A stretch of DNA of 64,000 nt from Psettodes erumei (lineage: Eukaryota; Chordata; Actinopteri; Pleuronectiformes; Psettodidae), in assembly GCA_016785225.1 (NCBI GenBank), contig JAFBJZ010000914.1:496001-560000 (forward strand), given 5' to 3'. The notes beneath the pieces are model-generated. The model saw nothing but the letters and a program-made list of their open reading frames with translations. It made no database searches and was not told where the DNA came from. Positions 11,346 through 24,299 of the stretch are shown here, piece by piece. The translations under genes were made by a program, and so were the position numbers. How positions within the stretch are numbered: position 1 is the stretch's first letter; every line of letters starts with the position of its first letter.

Positions 11346-13414
11346 GTGATAGTTAATTAGCTGCTAATATTTTAGGAAACCACAATGAACATGGCAACAC
11401 ATTTCCTGACTGAACAAACCAGCTTTTGTCTGCATCTCGGCAAATGCAACCAACATTGCTGCTAACTCCACCCCCAGAGATTGATTGACAAGCAAGTGTA
11501 ATCATGAAATAATATATAAAATATATTTATTTATTTCATACTTGTTCATACAGTATTTTTTCTCTTCATCAAATCTCTTAATTTTAGTGGATAAAATTTA
11601 ATTAGATATTGATATTGAGCAATCGCTTGAAGTCAGCACATCATCATCATCATTTTTTCTTCTAAAACCTTCTTTGAATTTAAAAAAAAGGTCTAAGCAC
11701 TGGCTAAAGTCATACCAGAACCTGTCTGATCAAAAACAAATCCAGATTATGAAACTGAGACATTTGATGCCAGTTTTCAGCACTTGAAAGTTCAATACTG
11801 TGTGCTGCAGACATGCGTCAGTCAGCACAAAAACAAAAAAAAGAAGCAGGCCACATAAACCACTCTGATGACAATGAATATGATAAACTGGAAAAACTGA
11901 ATTCCTTTGACAATATGAGCTGCATACATATCACCAGAGAGGAAAACGTACACAGGCTTTTTGGGTGCAGCAGTAAAATAAAACTAGATATATTCTACAG
12001 TTCATTAATAAAGTGTAGATGCATAAAAGTCAGTCATTTAAACAATAGAAATGACAGTGAGTGATATTAAGATCATTAACATGGGTCCCCACGCAGAATT
12101 AAAATCTGCTCATGATTTATTACTCTGCACTGCTTTAGGCAAAGTTGGATTTCCTCTTAGTATTATTCTTTTTAAAAAGTATGAAACATGGTATGCATAT
12201 TCATTCAAGTTGAATCATAACAGAATGTTTATTATAATTACTGCAGTGCACTTTTTTTAATGACTGCAGTAAATGGAAAGTATCTGAAAACATGCCTTGA
12301 AAAGGATTCTATGTCTATTCTCAACTGATGTACAATGAAGTCATTTGAAATAAAATGTAAAGGAACAAAGTGGTACAAATGATCTCCCTACTGCTACCGA
12401 AGTGAACACTGGGATGTTACAAACATCTTCCTTAAAAAACAAGGATCAGAATACTGCACACAAACTTGGTGCCACTGTAGTAGACATGGACACACAGGAC
12501 ATGTGCCGTGGACAAATCGTTGCTGTCCAGCAAAGAGTCTCTGCTGACCCTTGCTGTATCAGGGTGCAGCCTTGCACCAAAGTGACATCAGTAAGTGTAT
12601 ATAGTTCATTCTGGAACATGATATGTGAAAATTAGATGAAAGAGTATATTCAGTTGATGATTTACGGTCAGATTTCCTAACTTTGGTTTGCATCATAACA
12701 TGAACAATCTCCAAACTCCAGACAGTGATGACGTCTTATAAGGCACATCAATATTTTTGTCTTAGATTGATATGACTGTTTATGTCTGTCTTTCAACTAT
12801 AAATATCTATAGAATAATATATATAGAAAAGAAAATGTATTTGTCATTAATATAAAGTATTGGATGTTTTCAAACATGTATTCTGTGTACCAATCCATTA
12901 TGTCCAAAAACCAACCGGGATGCATGTCTTTTTCTTGCCATATCCCAGTCATTTTTGGATGATTCCTAAACAAGAACCCAACTCCTATTGAATGCTCTGG
13001 CAAAGCAAACAGTGCCAGAGAATACAGAGAAGAAAACATGTTGAAGAAAAGAAAATACGTTGGAGGATAGAGTGTGTACTGTGATTTTGCAGAACACCTG
13101 TTTCTGAACAACTCCAGCCACTCGCTACAAAAACCTCTCTGAATGCGTATTAGCAGTTCACGGCTCCGTTAAAGCCCTTGTTCACATGCAAATCTCGCTC
13201 GTGCTCAGCTCTGAAAGCCTCTGTCGCCACCGCGTCCTCCCCAACACATTCAAAACACACGCAACACACACATTTTCAACACCAGTGTTTCTCTCCATCC
13301 CGCTGTCTCTCGTCTTTTTTTCTCCAGCCGTCTCTCCATTCTTGTGTAGAGGAGGGATTAGGCCTCAGGAGAAAAGACTTATCCGTGCTGTCGGTACAGC
13401 ACACCAGACAATAC

Positions 13415-13418
<4 letters not shown>

Positions 13419-13451
<33 letters not shown>

Positions 13452-13482
13452 ACACACACACATACATACATACATACATATA
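13419..13482 (+). repeat. (CA)n/(CATA)n compound microsatellite
   Basis: About 22 CA units with one TA interruption, then CATA units to 13482. It creates spurious His/Thr and Val/Cys open frames on both strands. Confidence 0.95.
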
Positions 13483-14992
13483 GCACAACGCTGAAGTACT
13501 TTTAAAGCAACAAAGATGCTCACTAAAAACAGCTTGTAGGTGCAACAAGCTCAAGTGGTGATACAGTTCAACGTGGGCTTGGATAACAACTCTGCTTAAA
13601 GGGATTAAGTGGTGTGTGAAATATTGTACCAATCCCTCTGAAAAAGATGCAAAGGCATTTTGAAGAAACCTCCAAATGGTATGGGTTTGGTATGCATGAG
13701 GGGAGCTGAGGAAACTTTCTGCACGGCGTCTGTCTGTGACAGTCGGAAAAGTGCATTTGATGAATAACTGAAGCACTTGAAGGGTAAAGTGTAATGTTCT
13801 CTAATGAGAATGGATGTTTATGAGAAAAAGAAAGATGGAAATGGAGTATGTCATTCAGAATGAATTGTTATTGTAAAAATGATTGGGTGATGATGATGAA
13901 ACAATTAGATTGCAGAAGTTTTTTCTCCATTACTTTTGGTTCTGAGAAGACAGCCACATTTTTCCTTTAGCATCAGACGATGTTTGTTTTCTTTTGTCTT
14001 CTATTCTTTATATTTTCCAAATTGAGGTGGGGCTGTAGATATTACAGGATGTCTGCATCCACACATACTCACAACACGCACAAATCTTGAAAGCCTGTGT
14101 GTCTACCTGTGCAAAATAAGGGAGAGCTACATGACAGCATATAAAAATCACAAGAGAAACCTACATCTGCACCCAAACACTATGAAACACACACACTTTG
14201 CACATACACCCTGCAGACATGACCACACTTATCACGCACACTGGCTGGACTTTGCCTTCCTTTACAAATACACTGAGGGCAACTTTCCCCTCGCTCTGCT
14301 TCCACACAGCAGCAGCAGCAGCTGCAGTGTTTCCTGATGTGCTGCCGAGCAGCCCCTTTGATGTGGAGACACCCTGCCCGAGTGTCACCCACTAAATCCT
14401 TATTGTGAGAGTAAATCCCGACAACAGCCGCATCCATCCTGCCCTCCACAGTTTTCTTACAGAGCCCGTCGGCCCCCAGCTAACGTGCCTTGATCCTCCA
14501 GGAAAGCACCCTCCTCAACACACACACACACTCACATACATCTGTGGAACAAACACGCTTATATATGTGCAGACGCGCGTGCAATTGCCGCCTACTTGCG
14601 CTGTATTTGATGCACAGACCTGATGATTGCACACACACTTCTTTGCAGCTCGAAACACATTTTCTTTATGAGAAAAAAATTCTTATATAAAAAAAACACA
14701 GGATAAAGTATGAGTATGAATATAACAGTAAACACACACACACATGTCACAGCAATCTGTGAATCACAGGCAATACACTAATGTTATACATTAAAATCAA
14801 ACAAATCAAACATGTGAAGCAACATTTCACAGACAGTGGGACATGGCATTTTTAAAATAATTTTGCAGCGGCATTTAAGTGCAGCTGATTCTGACTTTGT
14901 TGGCGCCCGACAAAGGAAAACAGAGCTGACAAAATCCACAGAAGAGCCAAAGAAAGAAAGTGGCTTTCCAGAAATAATTACTGCATGAGTTT

Positions 14993-15029
14993 GTGTGTGT
15001 GTGTGTGTGTGTGTGTGAGGGGGGGGGGG
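14993..15029 (+). repeat. (GT)n followed by G run
   Basis: About 12 GT units then about 11 consecutive G bases from 15019, a sequence difficult for assembly. Confidence 0.9.
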
Positions 15030-15953
15030 CAGTAGTTATCATAATCCCTTTTTTTAGCTCTCTCCTCACCAGTCCCATAACCTCCTGTCTCTGCTGTCCT
15101 AAACATCACCACTGCAATTTACAGTATGCCTCTGGTATATCCTCCACTCCTCCTTTCTAACACTGCCTGGCAGAAGAAGAAAGGAACAACTCTTACTCAC
15201 ACTAACATCTGCAAAGTTTTGAATGTACAGTACTGTGATGCAAGAGAAGAAGTGAGGTGAAGGAAAATCCCCCTCAGGATGAGCAGATGACAAAAGGACA
15301 AAAGAAGTAAAACGCACCAAACGGTGGGATTGACCCATCAGCGAGAATGTGGATCTGCAGCTCATTTAATGTGAAACATCTGCACATATCTGGAGAAAGA
15401 CAAGACGTAACACATGTCAGCAGCTGACATTTACGAGTCAAACGCAATATATTTAAAACACAAATCCTAAAAGAGTATAAAAATTGCATCTGCGAAAAAC
15501 GCCTGTAGGTGAGGAAACTCATGACCAAGAGATGAATGCTTAAATTGCACAAAAAACCTCACAAATCACAATTTCATGAAAAAGACATATGCATTGCCAG
15601 AAAATCTGTGAGTGTACAGTAGGTGCAGGGTTTGTAAGCACACGTGCACCATCAACTCTTATTTCTTCAAACCATTTTATACTTTAATAACACATCAATG
15701 AATTCTTACACACAATCTCATGGCACATCCTGCAGCTTCACAGTGAACACGGAACACAGTCTAACTCCATCCAACAATGTCAAAGTGATCCTGTGCATCT
15801 TCACACACATCTCCACTGTATTCCCCGCGTCTGTTGTGTTCAGTGTCCACCTGTCTACTGTGTAGCACGCGGACCAGCGCAGTTAGTTAGGAAACAGCTC
15901 CCTCAATATTGAGTGGATGGAGGAAAAGCATGGACATACAGTACAGTACTCAC

Positions 15954-16270
15954 GGTGGTCAGGAGTGTTGCTTTCTCACAGTCCGCTCAGTCCTGCCTCT
16001 GGATGTCTCTCTCTCTCTCTCACTCTCTCCTCCTTTCTATCTACCCATCTATCTCGCTCTCTTTCTCTGTTTGCACTGCAATCGCTGCTCGGGAAACACA
16101 CGCCACGGCAAACACACACTCCACTCTGTAACGCTGTTCGCTCTGCCGAACGAACAGCTCTGAGCGGGAGGCTGAGATGGAGAGAGAGTGAGAGAGAGAG
16201 AGGAGGAGGAGGAGGAGGAGGAGGAGGAGGAGGGAGGGGGACATTAGAGAGAGGAGGAAAAAAGGCAAGC
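15954..16270 (-). other. Candidate minus-strand first exon or promoter
   Basis: Composition turns GC/CpG-richer, with a (GA)n and (GGA)n tract at 16161-16233. On the minus strand the block runs through TCCCGCTCAGAGCTGTTCG and ends at ACC|GTGAGTACTG, a strong splice donor at 15953-15948. GA-rich leaders with such a donor are common in fish neural genes. No open coding frame or partner exon is seen, so the gene cannot be named. Confidence 0.3.
16161..16233 (+). repeat. (GA)n/(GGA)n purine tract
   Basis: GAGA units followed by ten or so GGA triplets: a long pure purine stretch on one strand, capable of triplex formation. Part of the candidate first exon. Confidence 0.9.
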
Positions 16271-16630
16271 TACATGTATGTGCGTGTGTAAGGACGCGTT
16301 TCGTGTGATTCCAACGGGCAAGAAGCTACAGTATAGGGAAAGAGTTGGTGGATGGTGCGCGCCAGTGAGTGTGCAGAAACACACACACAAAGACTGTATA
16401 TACCATTTCTGTAAATGCACTTTTATGAACTGATACATCCATAAATGCAGACACTGAACTTAATGCGCATGTTAATGGGAGATGAGGCCGCACACACACA
16501 CACACACACACGTCGCTGAACACATTTACACAGCAAGCAGGGGTTTATGATGGAGAGAGAGAGAAAGATTAAGAACAGGGCAGAGAGATGAGGCAAAGAA
16601 GACCTCTGCCACTGCTGCTGCTGCTCCTGG

Positions 16631-16633
16631 TAT

Positions 16634-16667
<34 letters not shown>
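16631..16667 (+). repeat. (GT)n microsatellite
   Basis: About 15 GT units with one TA near the start, preceded by a CTG triplet run. Confidence 0.95.
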
Positions 16668-16669
<2 letters not shown>

Positions 16670-17099
16670 TGTGGAGATTTAACTCAGCACACCATGACAG
16701 GTAGTGAACCTCAGAGGAAACAAGCCTCACCGCCTCACTCCTCCTCTTTTCTCCTTCATCCTTCTCTCTGATCTCCATCAACTCATCTATCCCTTATCTC
16801 TGATATCCCTTCCTTTTGCAATCACTTTTCTTTTTTCTCCTTTCCTCCCATCCTGCCATGTTTTGCATTCATATTTATAAAGTTGAGAAGGTTACTTTTC
16901 AAATATAATGCAGGCCATGTTTCCAAATTACTTTTAGTTACTTTTGGATTATCTCAATACCAAATATGCAGACCAGAGAGTATAAAAGATGTGTTCTCTG
17001 TGCAGTGTATTTTTCAGAGAAACAATCAAAATATCATTAAAAAATCTTTAAAAGACAAAAAAATAACTACACAAATGAAAGAAAATGAAATCCATAAGC

Positions 17100-17330
17100 C
17101 AATTAGGCAGTAGGCTTTTAGGCTAAGTGTCCTTGGGCAAGACACTGAACTCCAAATTGCCCCCAAGGTTTCATTGGTTTGTGAAAGTGTGTGTGATAGA
17201 AAAGTGCTGAAAAATGTAGAAGCACTGTATGAATGTGTGTGTGAAAGAGTGAAGGGATTGTAGCACTTCAAGTTGCCAATAAGACCAGAGAAACACTATA
17301 TAATTGCAAGACCATTTACCATAACTCTTG
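17100..17330. repeat. Common teleost interspersed repeat
   Basis: AAGTGTCCTTGGGCAAGACAC, CTGAACTCCAAATTGCCCCC, AGAAGCACTGTATGAATGTG and ACACTATATAATTGCAAGACC match a repeat found widely in fish genomes, ending in CCATTTACCAT. Non-coding. Confidence 0.6.
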
Positions 17331-17689
17331 TATGTATATATGTAGTTATTCATTTATCATTCATTGGTTGGCTGGTTAATAGATATGGGATCAAATTGAT
17401 TTTTTTCTAATGTAACACAATATGTTATAAAATATTTATCAATCTTACAAATATATTTCTTAGAAACTTTTCCTCATCAGAATAGGCTACAGACATTTCT
17501 GAAATCTGTATTTTTTTAAAACAGTCTTGTGATGTAAAAAAAGATGTAACAGGAGACCAAGATCAAAATTACATATGTAGTTTTCTCCTCACATTTAGCC
17601 TTTGTGTCACCCACAGTCCATTATAAATATTCATTCTCTCGCACCATGTTTGTTCCTCTGCTCATGAGCTGAAACGGAAGTTTTTCCTT

Positions 17690-18490
17690 TCTTGCAGATC
17701 TCACCCCTCTGCCACAGGTCTGCGTCTTCTGGTGGGCCCAAACACACCTTCATCTGGAATTTCTCCTACTCCCAGTATGAGACTGTGGACTGATTTACAG
17801 ACAGCAACCACCTTGGGAATAACCATGTGATCCAGTAGCAGTATATGATCCAGTCTATCTGATCCAGTATATCGTTCCACTGGGCTCTCATCCTGCCAAG
17901 AGTTCTCAATCATGCTCCTTGCTCTTGAATGTTGAAGAGAGCTTTGATTGGCTACTGAACTGACTGTGTATAGTGTGATTATGCTAATGAGGTTGTCATC
18001 CTGGCATCATGTGCTGAACCAGGGTGTCCGTAAAAGATCATCAACGAACATGCTGGTACGGTCCCAGGTGGCTTGCAATACGACAGAGTCAAACAGTTTT
18101 TTCTGTTGAAGTAACAGGTGGCATCACTGACGGTTCCTTTGATCCATATGTGTCAGCCATTTATTGCTCCCAATACCCTGTAAAAATCATTGTGGTTGGT
18201 CAACCTGGCAAAATTTTAACCCACAGCCTTCCTTTCCTCTTCTGCTGCTGGAGAGCTAATGATCAATGCCAGAGGATCATAGCCTCCCATGTGGAATGAA
18301 ACATAGTGGTCTTGGGCATGGAGAAAACTCTGCAGACAACCCAGTATGATGTTTCACAAGGCAACAGCAAGAGGAAGATGAGCACCTTGGTGTTGATCTC
18401 CTCAGGGGATTCACGGCAGAGGCAGAAGTCAGGTCTGGTGTCAGATTGACCGTTGACAAAAAGTTGGAGGACAGGCACAGTTGGCTCATC
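17690..18490. other. Unassigned, possibly ancient transposon
   Basis: More balanced composition than neighbours and several medium open frames on both strands, none recognised. Wording such as GGCATCACTGACGGTTCC suggests former coding DNA, but I cannot place it in a family. Confidence 0.25.
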
Positions 18491-19375
18491 TATTTGGTCT
18501 TATCTATTTGAAATTAATACATTTTCAGCAAACCATGAAAACTGTATAATCTAAGAAACAGTTTCCAGTTGAAAGCAAAAATAAGTCAACTAGCTCATTT
18601 TAATTCAGGATAGCTGCAGTGTTTTGAAGACTGTGGCACTGGCCTTTGCATGCTTTGATGTTAAAGTGACTGATATGTTTAGACAACTTTGTACAGTGAG
18701 TATTGTCTTTACATCTTTGCATAATAGGTTGAATTGCAACAAAAAAGAGAAGACAAGAATGAAATAACACTCAAATTTTAATTTAGCAACTGCAGACACT
18801 AGAATATTAAGTCGCAAAGATATTCATAGTGTGGTAAATATCTTCAGCATGTCTGAGTAACATTTCATTTTCATTTCATTCATTCTTTCTGTATTTGCAG
18901 TGATTCTCATTCAGCTCTTCCCCTGGCGAATGCTCCCACTTTTTCTGCTGCACTGACCTAATTCCCCCACACGGCTGAATGAAGTTATCTTATCTTAGGC
19001 CACAGTGTTTAGGTACTTTAACAGCATAGGTCGGTCCCCCCACAAGGATAAGCTCATCCAAGAGATGGGGAAACAAAAAAGAGGGAAGAGGGAACAAGGA
19101 AAGGCAGAAGAAGAGAGGAGATGAATGGGAAGCCAGAGCACTTCAAACAACTCCCAGCGTGTTCCATGTGCAGTAATAATAAATGGGGCTTCATTATTTA
19201 GTTGTGCATGTCTGCAGTGCTGCTGCTGCCAGTTACACTGCAACCCCCCTGCCTACTTATGACTCCATTATTTTGTATATTATTTACTAAAACAGGAGAG
19301 AGAGGAAACCTGTTTGAATAGTGTGTGTTTGTGTATGTAGCAGGGCATAGATAATAATAGCTGTGGTATGTAAGG

Positions 19376-19376
<1 letters not shown>

Positions 19377-19423
<47 letters not shown>
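19377..19423 (+). repeat. (GT)n microsatellite
   Basis: About 20 GT units with an imperfect 3' end (GTATGTGTGT). Confidence 0.95.
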
Positions 19424-19424
<1 letters not shown>

Positions 19425-19498
19425 TTTGGGTCTATTTGCCAAGGGAAACTGGAGTCTCTCTTCCTCTCACAAAACAGGGCGAGACTGAGAGACAGTTT

Positions 19499-19567
19499 TA
19501 CTATTATTATTACTACTACTACTACTACTACTACTATTATCCTACTACTATCATTATTATTATTATT
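19499..19567 (+). repeat. (ATT)n/(ACT)n compound microsatellite
   Basis: ATT units switch to about nine ACT units, then back to ATT. Only 75 bases from the GT repeat. Confidence 0.95.
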
Positions 19568-19886
19568 CCTCATGCCAACTGTTGATAAAAGCACTGTCTA
19601 TGAAAAAGAAGGGACCTCTCCTTCATTACATCACCCTGCTCTGCAACTTGTGACAGGGTCAAAGGCTAGCACCAACGCCATTAGTAGGTATTGTACCTGT
19701 GAGCAGGTGTTAAAAACAGCTGCTAACCTCCAGAGTGGGGAAGGTGTGAGGTGAGATTTGTAGCCTGCAGAAGGACTGTTCAGGCGGGCTGCAGAGTGTC
19801 TCACCTCATCCTGTGTGGAGTTCAGGTGCTAACTTGCTGTGATGGGAAGCCCCCAGGGACCTGCTCTCCAGATGAAATTATCTGAC

Positions 19887-19888
<2 letters not shown>

Positions 19889-19930
<42 letters not shown>
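19889..19930 (+). repeat. (GT)n microsatellite
   Basis: About 18 GT units ending GCGTGT. Confidence 0.95.
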
Positions 19931-20018
19931 ATTTCATGCCTGCCTGCCTGATATTCATTGTGAATGGCTGATTGATGTCATTACTAAGGGTACCCCATTG
20001 TTTTTGCTCTGATTCTAA

Positions 20019-20019
<1 letters not shown>

Positions 20020-20053
<34 letters not shown>
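20020..20053 (+). repeat. (ATT)n microsatellite
   Basis: Eleven ATT units, the fourth simple repeat within 700 bases. Confidence 0.95.
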
Positions 20054-22769
20054 GCTTTATTTATTTATTGATCATGCTGCTTCCTTTGGTTGCAGCCAAT
20101 TTCAAAACGATTGTATTTTCTTGTTAGCCTCTCTGTTTAATTTTGATCACCATTCACTTGGTGGATCTGACATCATGCTGCAGTGTGTTTTGGAAATTGA
20201 AGGGGCCATTCCCCATTACTCTTGGTGTCATATTTCATTGACACAGGGATGGTTTTCATCTGCAAATAAGCAGTCTGACGCTGAAGGACACATCTCATCA
20301 AAAAATGCATCTTACATGCCTCATGAGACTGCTGCAGAAAATCGGACAAAAAAGGGTGAGCTTCTGCACCGTTACAGACTACAGCACAAGACATTGGCTG
20401 GTGTATTATCAAGTTGTTCCATTTTTCCCATCTGTGTGATTGTGTGTTCGATGGTCAGATACGTCACCATGTTCTTCACAAGCAGGTGAGGTCATGTGTT
20501 GTACACCAGCAGAATGACGCAGCCTGAATGTTGTAGTCTACTGTCGTCCTACAATGAGGGTATCTGGAGGCTCTGGAGGTTATGTCATCACCTTCATCAT
20601 ATGATCAAACATGTCTATCCTGACAGGTCCATTTCTGTCTATCTATCTATCTATCTATCCAACAGTAAATCAGTGCTCTAAATAAACTGAAACTTGAAAA
20701 TGTGCTTTATTTTGTCATCCCTATATATTGCTGACAGAAAGGCCTGGTCTTGAAAAATGTACTGTGTATTGTTTTGATCAACTTACATTATTTGGTTTTA
20801 TATGATGACACTGATTACAATTTCATGTTGTAGGACACTCAGAACTTAGGGTAACTTGAACAGCTCAGAGTGGCAATTACTGAGATCACAAAGGCCAGAG
20901 CTTCGACAAGGGAAAGCCCAAAGGACACTGGAATGGTTAGGGAGGGTGTGGAAGTCATCACAGGGCATGGAGGTATTTCCAGGGCTTGCTCCATCCTCCT
21001 CAGCTTGTCCTATATACTGAATCTCAATTATCCCAGGCAGATGATGTATACCTTTGAGGCATTCCAAAAACTTTTTGTGGAACTGGATACTTCAAGGCCG
21101 TCAAACAACATCCATTCCCTCAAGAGTGAACTTCTGGTTTGAAATGAGACTGTGGATGCAGTGCCTATATTGTCAGGGCTACACAATGTTCAGCCTCTGC
21201 AGGGCTTGAAATTGTCCATTTGTAAGATAATACTGATTTTGACTCTATCTCATGTCAGTGAAACTTCTTTTGTGGTGTATTGAAAGATTGACTTTCATGG
21301 TATTAATTTGAATGGGGAACTAGGATTAAATAATATCATAAATTGGGGGGAAAAAAAATCAACTTTGGCTTGCTTAAATGTTTGTTCTTGTTTTGTTTTT
21401 GTTTTTTGTTGGTTTTTTTGTTTGTATGTTGTCGGTTTTTTTTGGGGGGGGGTTAGCCATTGCACTAGACTGTTAACCCAGATCACCGTGGTTTAATTGA
21501 TTGCACAGCGGCAGTTGAATTGAAATACTTTTACAAAACATCAGCTTGTCCTCTTATAACAATAAGAATAAAAGAATAAAGATTGTAACTACCTTTGACA
21601 TTTAAACTGTTATTTTTAGCCCATTCTTGTATAACACTTCTCATGTTATGGCTCTGAAGGAGTGATGTGGTGTATTAATCTCTTTCACTGTTTAATGGTC
21701 TTACCATATTCCTAAGAAAGATGAATATTGCGGGTTGACTGCATTGAATAATTCAAGTCAATGTACTGATTAATGAAAATAATTACTCAATTATATATCA
21801 TTGGTATGTAAAAAGAAATAATCTTTTATTTGCATTATTTACAAATTTAAAAGGTCATCTCAAAAATTTTGTTTTCAACATGAATTCCTTTTTATTTACT
21901 TAAATCTATTCTTTTTACAATTAGATTAGCATAAAGGGACTACTTCTGCTCTTTAACACTCATGCTTAAAGAACCTCCTTCACTTCCATAGGATTTATCA
22001 GTGTTGAGCATTTCACTTTGATTGTTAATTTACTTGCCCACAGATGCTGTTGGGATTCATGCTCACTCAAACAGAGTATAAAACTGGTATGTAATATAAT
22101 GTTAAAGTGATACATCCCCATACCTGACATGCTCTTACTGAACTTGCTGTTTACTTTAATCAGTGTTAATTTTGAGATGTTAAAAAGAAGATAATGCTGA
22201 CAGAACACTTGACATAGAAATGCCTTCTTGTTTAGTTTGTAAATTGTTTGATTGAATAGTGCTGATATCAGTTTTTAGGGTTTTATAATGTCTGCCACGA
22301 CCCGAAACTATTTATATACTGTACACGTTATGTACTAGTCAGTCTATAATGAAGCAAGCACCTCAAACATCAAGCATCTCAAACAACAAATGCATATTGC
22401 CCCCTGTTGTATGTGTACAAATGTTTACGTGATGCTACAAGTAAATGGATGTGGAGACACAGGAGAGAACACAAGGAGGGATGATGAGAATAGGAGGAGG
22501 AACAAACAGTATGGAGTATTAAAATGATGAACAAGTGTCACTTTAGATATTCAATGTGCAGAGGGCATACTGGAAAAGTTTTTGTATTTTAGCTATGCAA
22601 ACAGCATGCATTTGCAAATGGTATTATCAGGAAGATCCGAAATACACAGTTTTGCAACCCATTACAGATAAATATGAAGTACAGGGTTCACTAAAAAAAA
22701 GTCCAAAAAAATGACACCATGGGCAGGCGCATTTACACAATAATTACAATGCCACTTTTCAAGGCAGCT

Positions 22770-23420
22770 CAGAAAGTAGTTAAGAAAAAAACAAACAAAG
22801 TTTGGTTAGCACCCAGTCTGAGAGGCACTATTTTCAACATCTATGATCCTCTTCTTCATTGTGGAGGCAAGACAACTAACTTTCTTCTGACCATGTATAT
22901 CAACACCTCCATTGTTCCAGTTTCTGAGGAAGGTCAAAATTGAACAAAGGTGACCCAGCAGTTCTGTGGTTGGATTTGACTAATACCTAAGGGTCAACAA
23001 AGTTGTTGAGAACACTCAGAAGAGGCATTATGTTCCAGAAACCAGGCTCCTCATGCACTTGCAATACTGCGAGATCAACCTGAGAGACTAAAAAGGGCTA
23101 ATAACAACAGACTGGTGCAGCAATGAACACCCTAAGTGAATATTCAGAGCCAGAGTGTCCAAGTCCAAACCATGAATATGAGCATTCCTGAATGACCTAA
23201 CCATCCCCACAGAGTCAGAGGGCCGAGTGCTTGGTGGATTCTGAAGGGGCTGGACAGGTTGGCGAGGATATCCTTCAGGCCTGTAAAAGCAAGATATGTA
23301 GAGCTTAAAAAGGGGAGAGCCCTCATGACTGAGTGACTGAGGATGTTCCAATTCCAATATAACATGCTGCTAAACACAAGGAGATGTCTTTATCTGTGAC
23401 AGCTTGGAACCACTCCACTT
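22770..23420 (+). repeat. Non-LTR retrotransposon reverse-transcriptase remnant
   Basis: Plus-strand wording such as GTGACCCAGCAGTTCTGTGG, TCAACAAAGTTGTTGAG and, further on, AGGCCTGTAAAAGCAAG and TTAAAAAGGGGAGAGC matches a fish LINE whose protein contains LWWLDLTNAYGSIPHK and FKPAKSRSLVLKRG. Many stops and a large internal deletion are present. Clade not assigned. Confidence 0.55.
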
Positions 23421-23827
23421 CGTGTGGACATCAGCATCACAATGGACATGATGATGGAGACACGGTGCAACTGGTATGTGATGCCGCCAAATGTCACTGC
23501 TGTCCAGATTTCAAGTTGTGACCAGTTCATGGATAGGCTGGAGAATGGGGTATAGAATAAGGATCAGGATGGAGTGAGGCTGTTGTTGGGGGAAAAGTAA
23601 AAATTTTCACAAGAATAAGACAAAAAAACTGACTATACTTTATATTAGACAAAACAGATGTACCCTCTCTCTCACTGTGCGTTTTTATGTGTGCATGTGT
23701 GTGTGTGTGTGCACCCATGTGTCTGGCGGCGGATTGTCTCTCCAGGGTGAGTTTGAGCTTTGGAATTCATCTTTTATTTGCATAACGCCTTTAGGTCTCC
23801 CATAGACATTAATTACTGTGATCTGTC

Positions 23828-23830
<3 letters not shown>

Positions 23831-23860
<30 letters not shown>
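23831..23860 (+). repeat. (TC)n microsatellite
   Basis: About 15 TC units, followed by a second short TC run at 23867-23876. Confidence 0.95.
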
Positions 23861-23864
<4 letters not shown>

Positions 23865-24299
23865 CCTCTCTCTCTCCCCTCCTCTTAGCTAAAGCACTTT
23901 TCTTTCTCAGGAAAAGGTCAGTGTTAATCACTAGCTGCAATAAAAGGGATATTTTTCTTACGAGAGTCCTGTTATACTCTGTTTCCAATTAGCTTGAGCT
24001 TCCACAACAGCTTCTTGGCATGACCAGAGGACCAAAGGAGTACATTCACTCTGAGTTCAGCACACACACACCCGTGCTGCTCTATTCCAGTGTCATTTCA
24101 AAACCTGGTCCCTCTCCCTCTCTCGTCCAGACTTCCATTTACTCCCAGCAGAGGCAGCAGATAAAAATGCCTCATTTTGAAGGAGCAGCCCCAGTGCTGG
24201 TGGCTACTCACACTGAAACTCATTTGTTCTACTGGAAACAAGACAGTAGAGGCTGGTGTTCAATCAAAGCCACTAAAAACAAGTCAAAAGGCTATCTGT

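Larger units (their letters stand above)
11346..15953. other. Non-coding with CA repeats
   Basis: AT-rich to 13100, then CA/GT-rich with several simple repeats (13419, 14993). A CAGCAG run at 14310 is non-coding as far as I can see. No exon recognised. Confidence 0.35.
18491..22769. other. Non-coding with a dense microsatellite cluster
   Basis: Four simple repeats between 19377 and 20053 and a CTAT run at 20638-20658. 20845-21190 is more balanced and may be old coding repeat DNA, but is not assigned. Confidence 0.35.

Noticed and set aside
13276..13776. 166-codon minus-strand frame
   Set aside because: Its centre is a Val/Cys run translated from the CA microsatellite; the rest has no protein resemblance.
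15917..16291. 124-codon frame with a poly-Gly run
   Set aside because: Produced by the GA/GGA purine tract of the candidate leader, not by a coding exon.
20052..20489. 145-codon plus-strand frame
   Set aside because: No domain, no splice sites with partners, codon use like surrounding AT-rich DNA.
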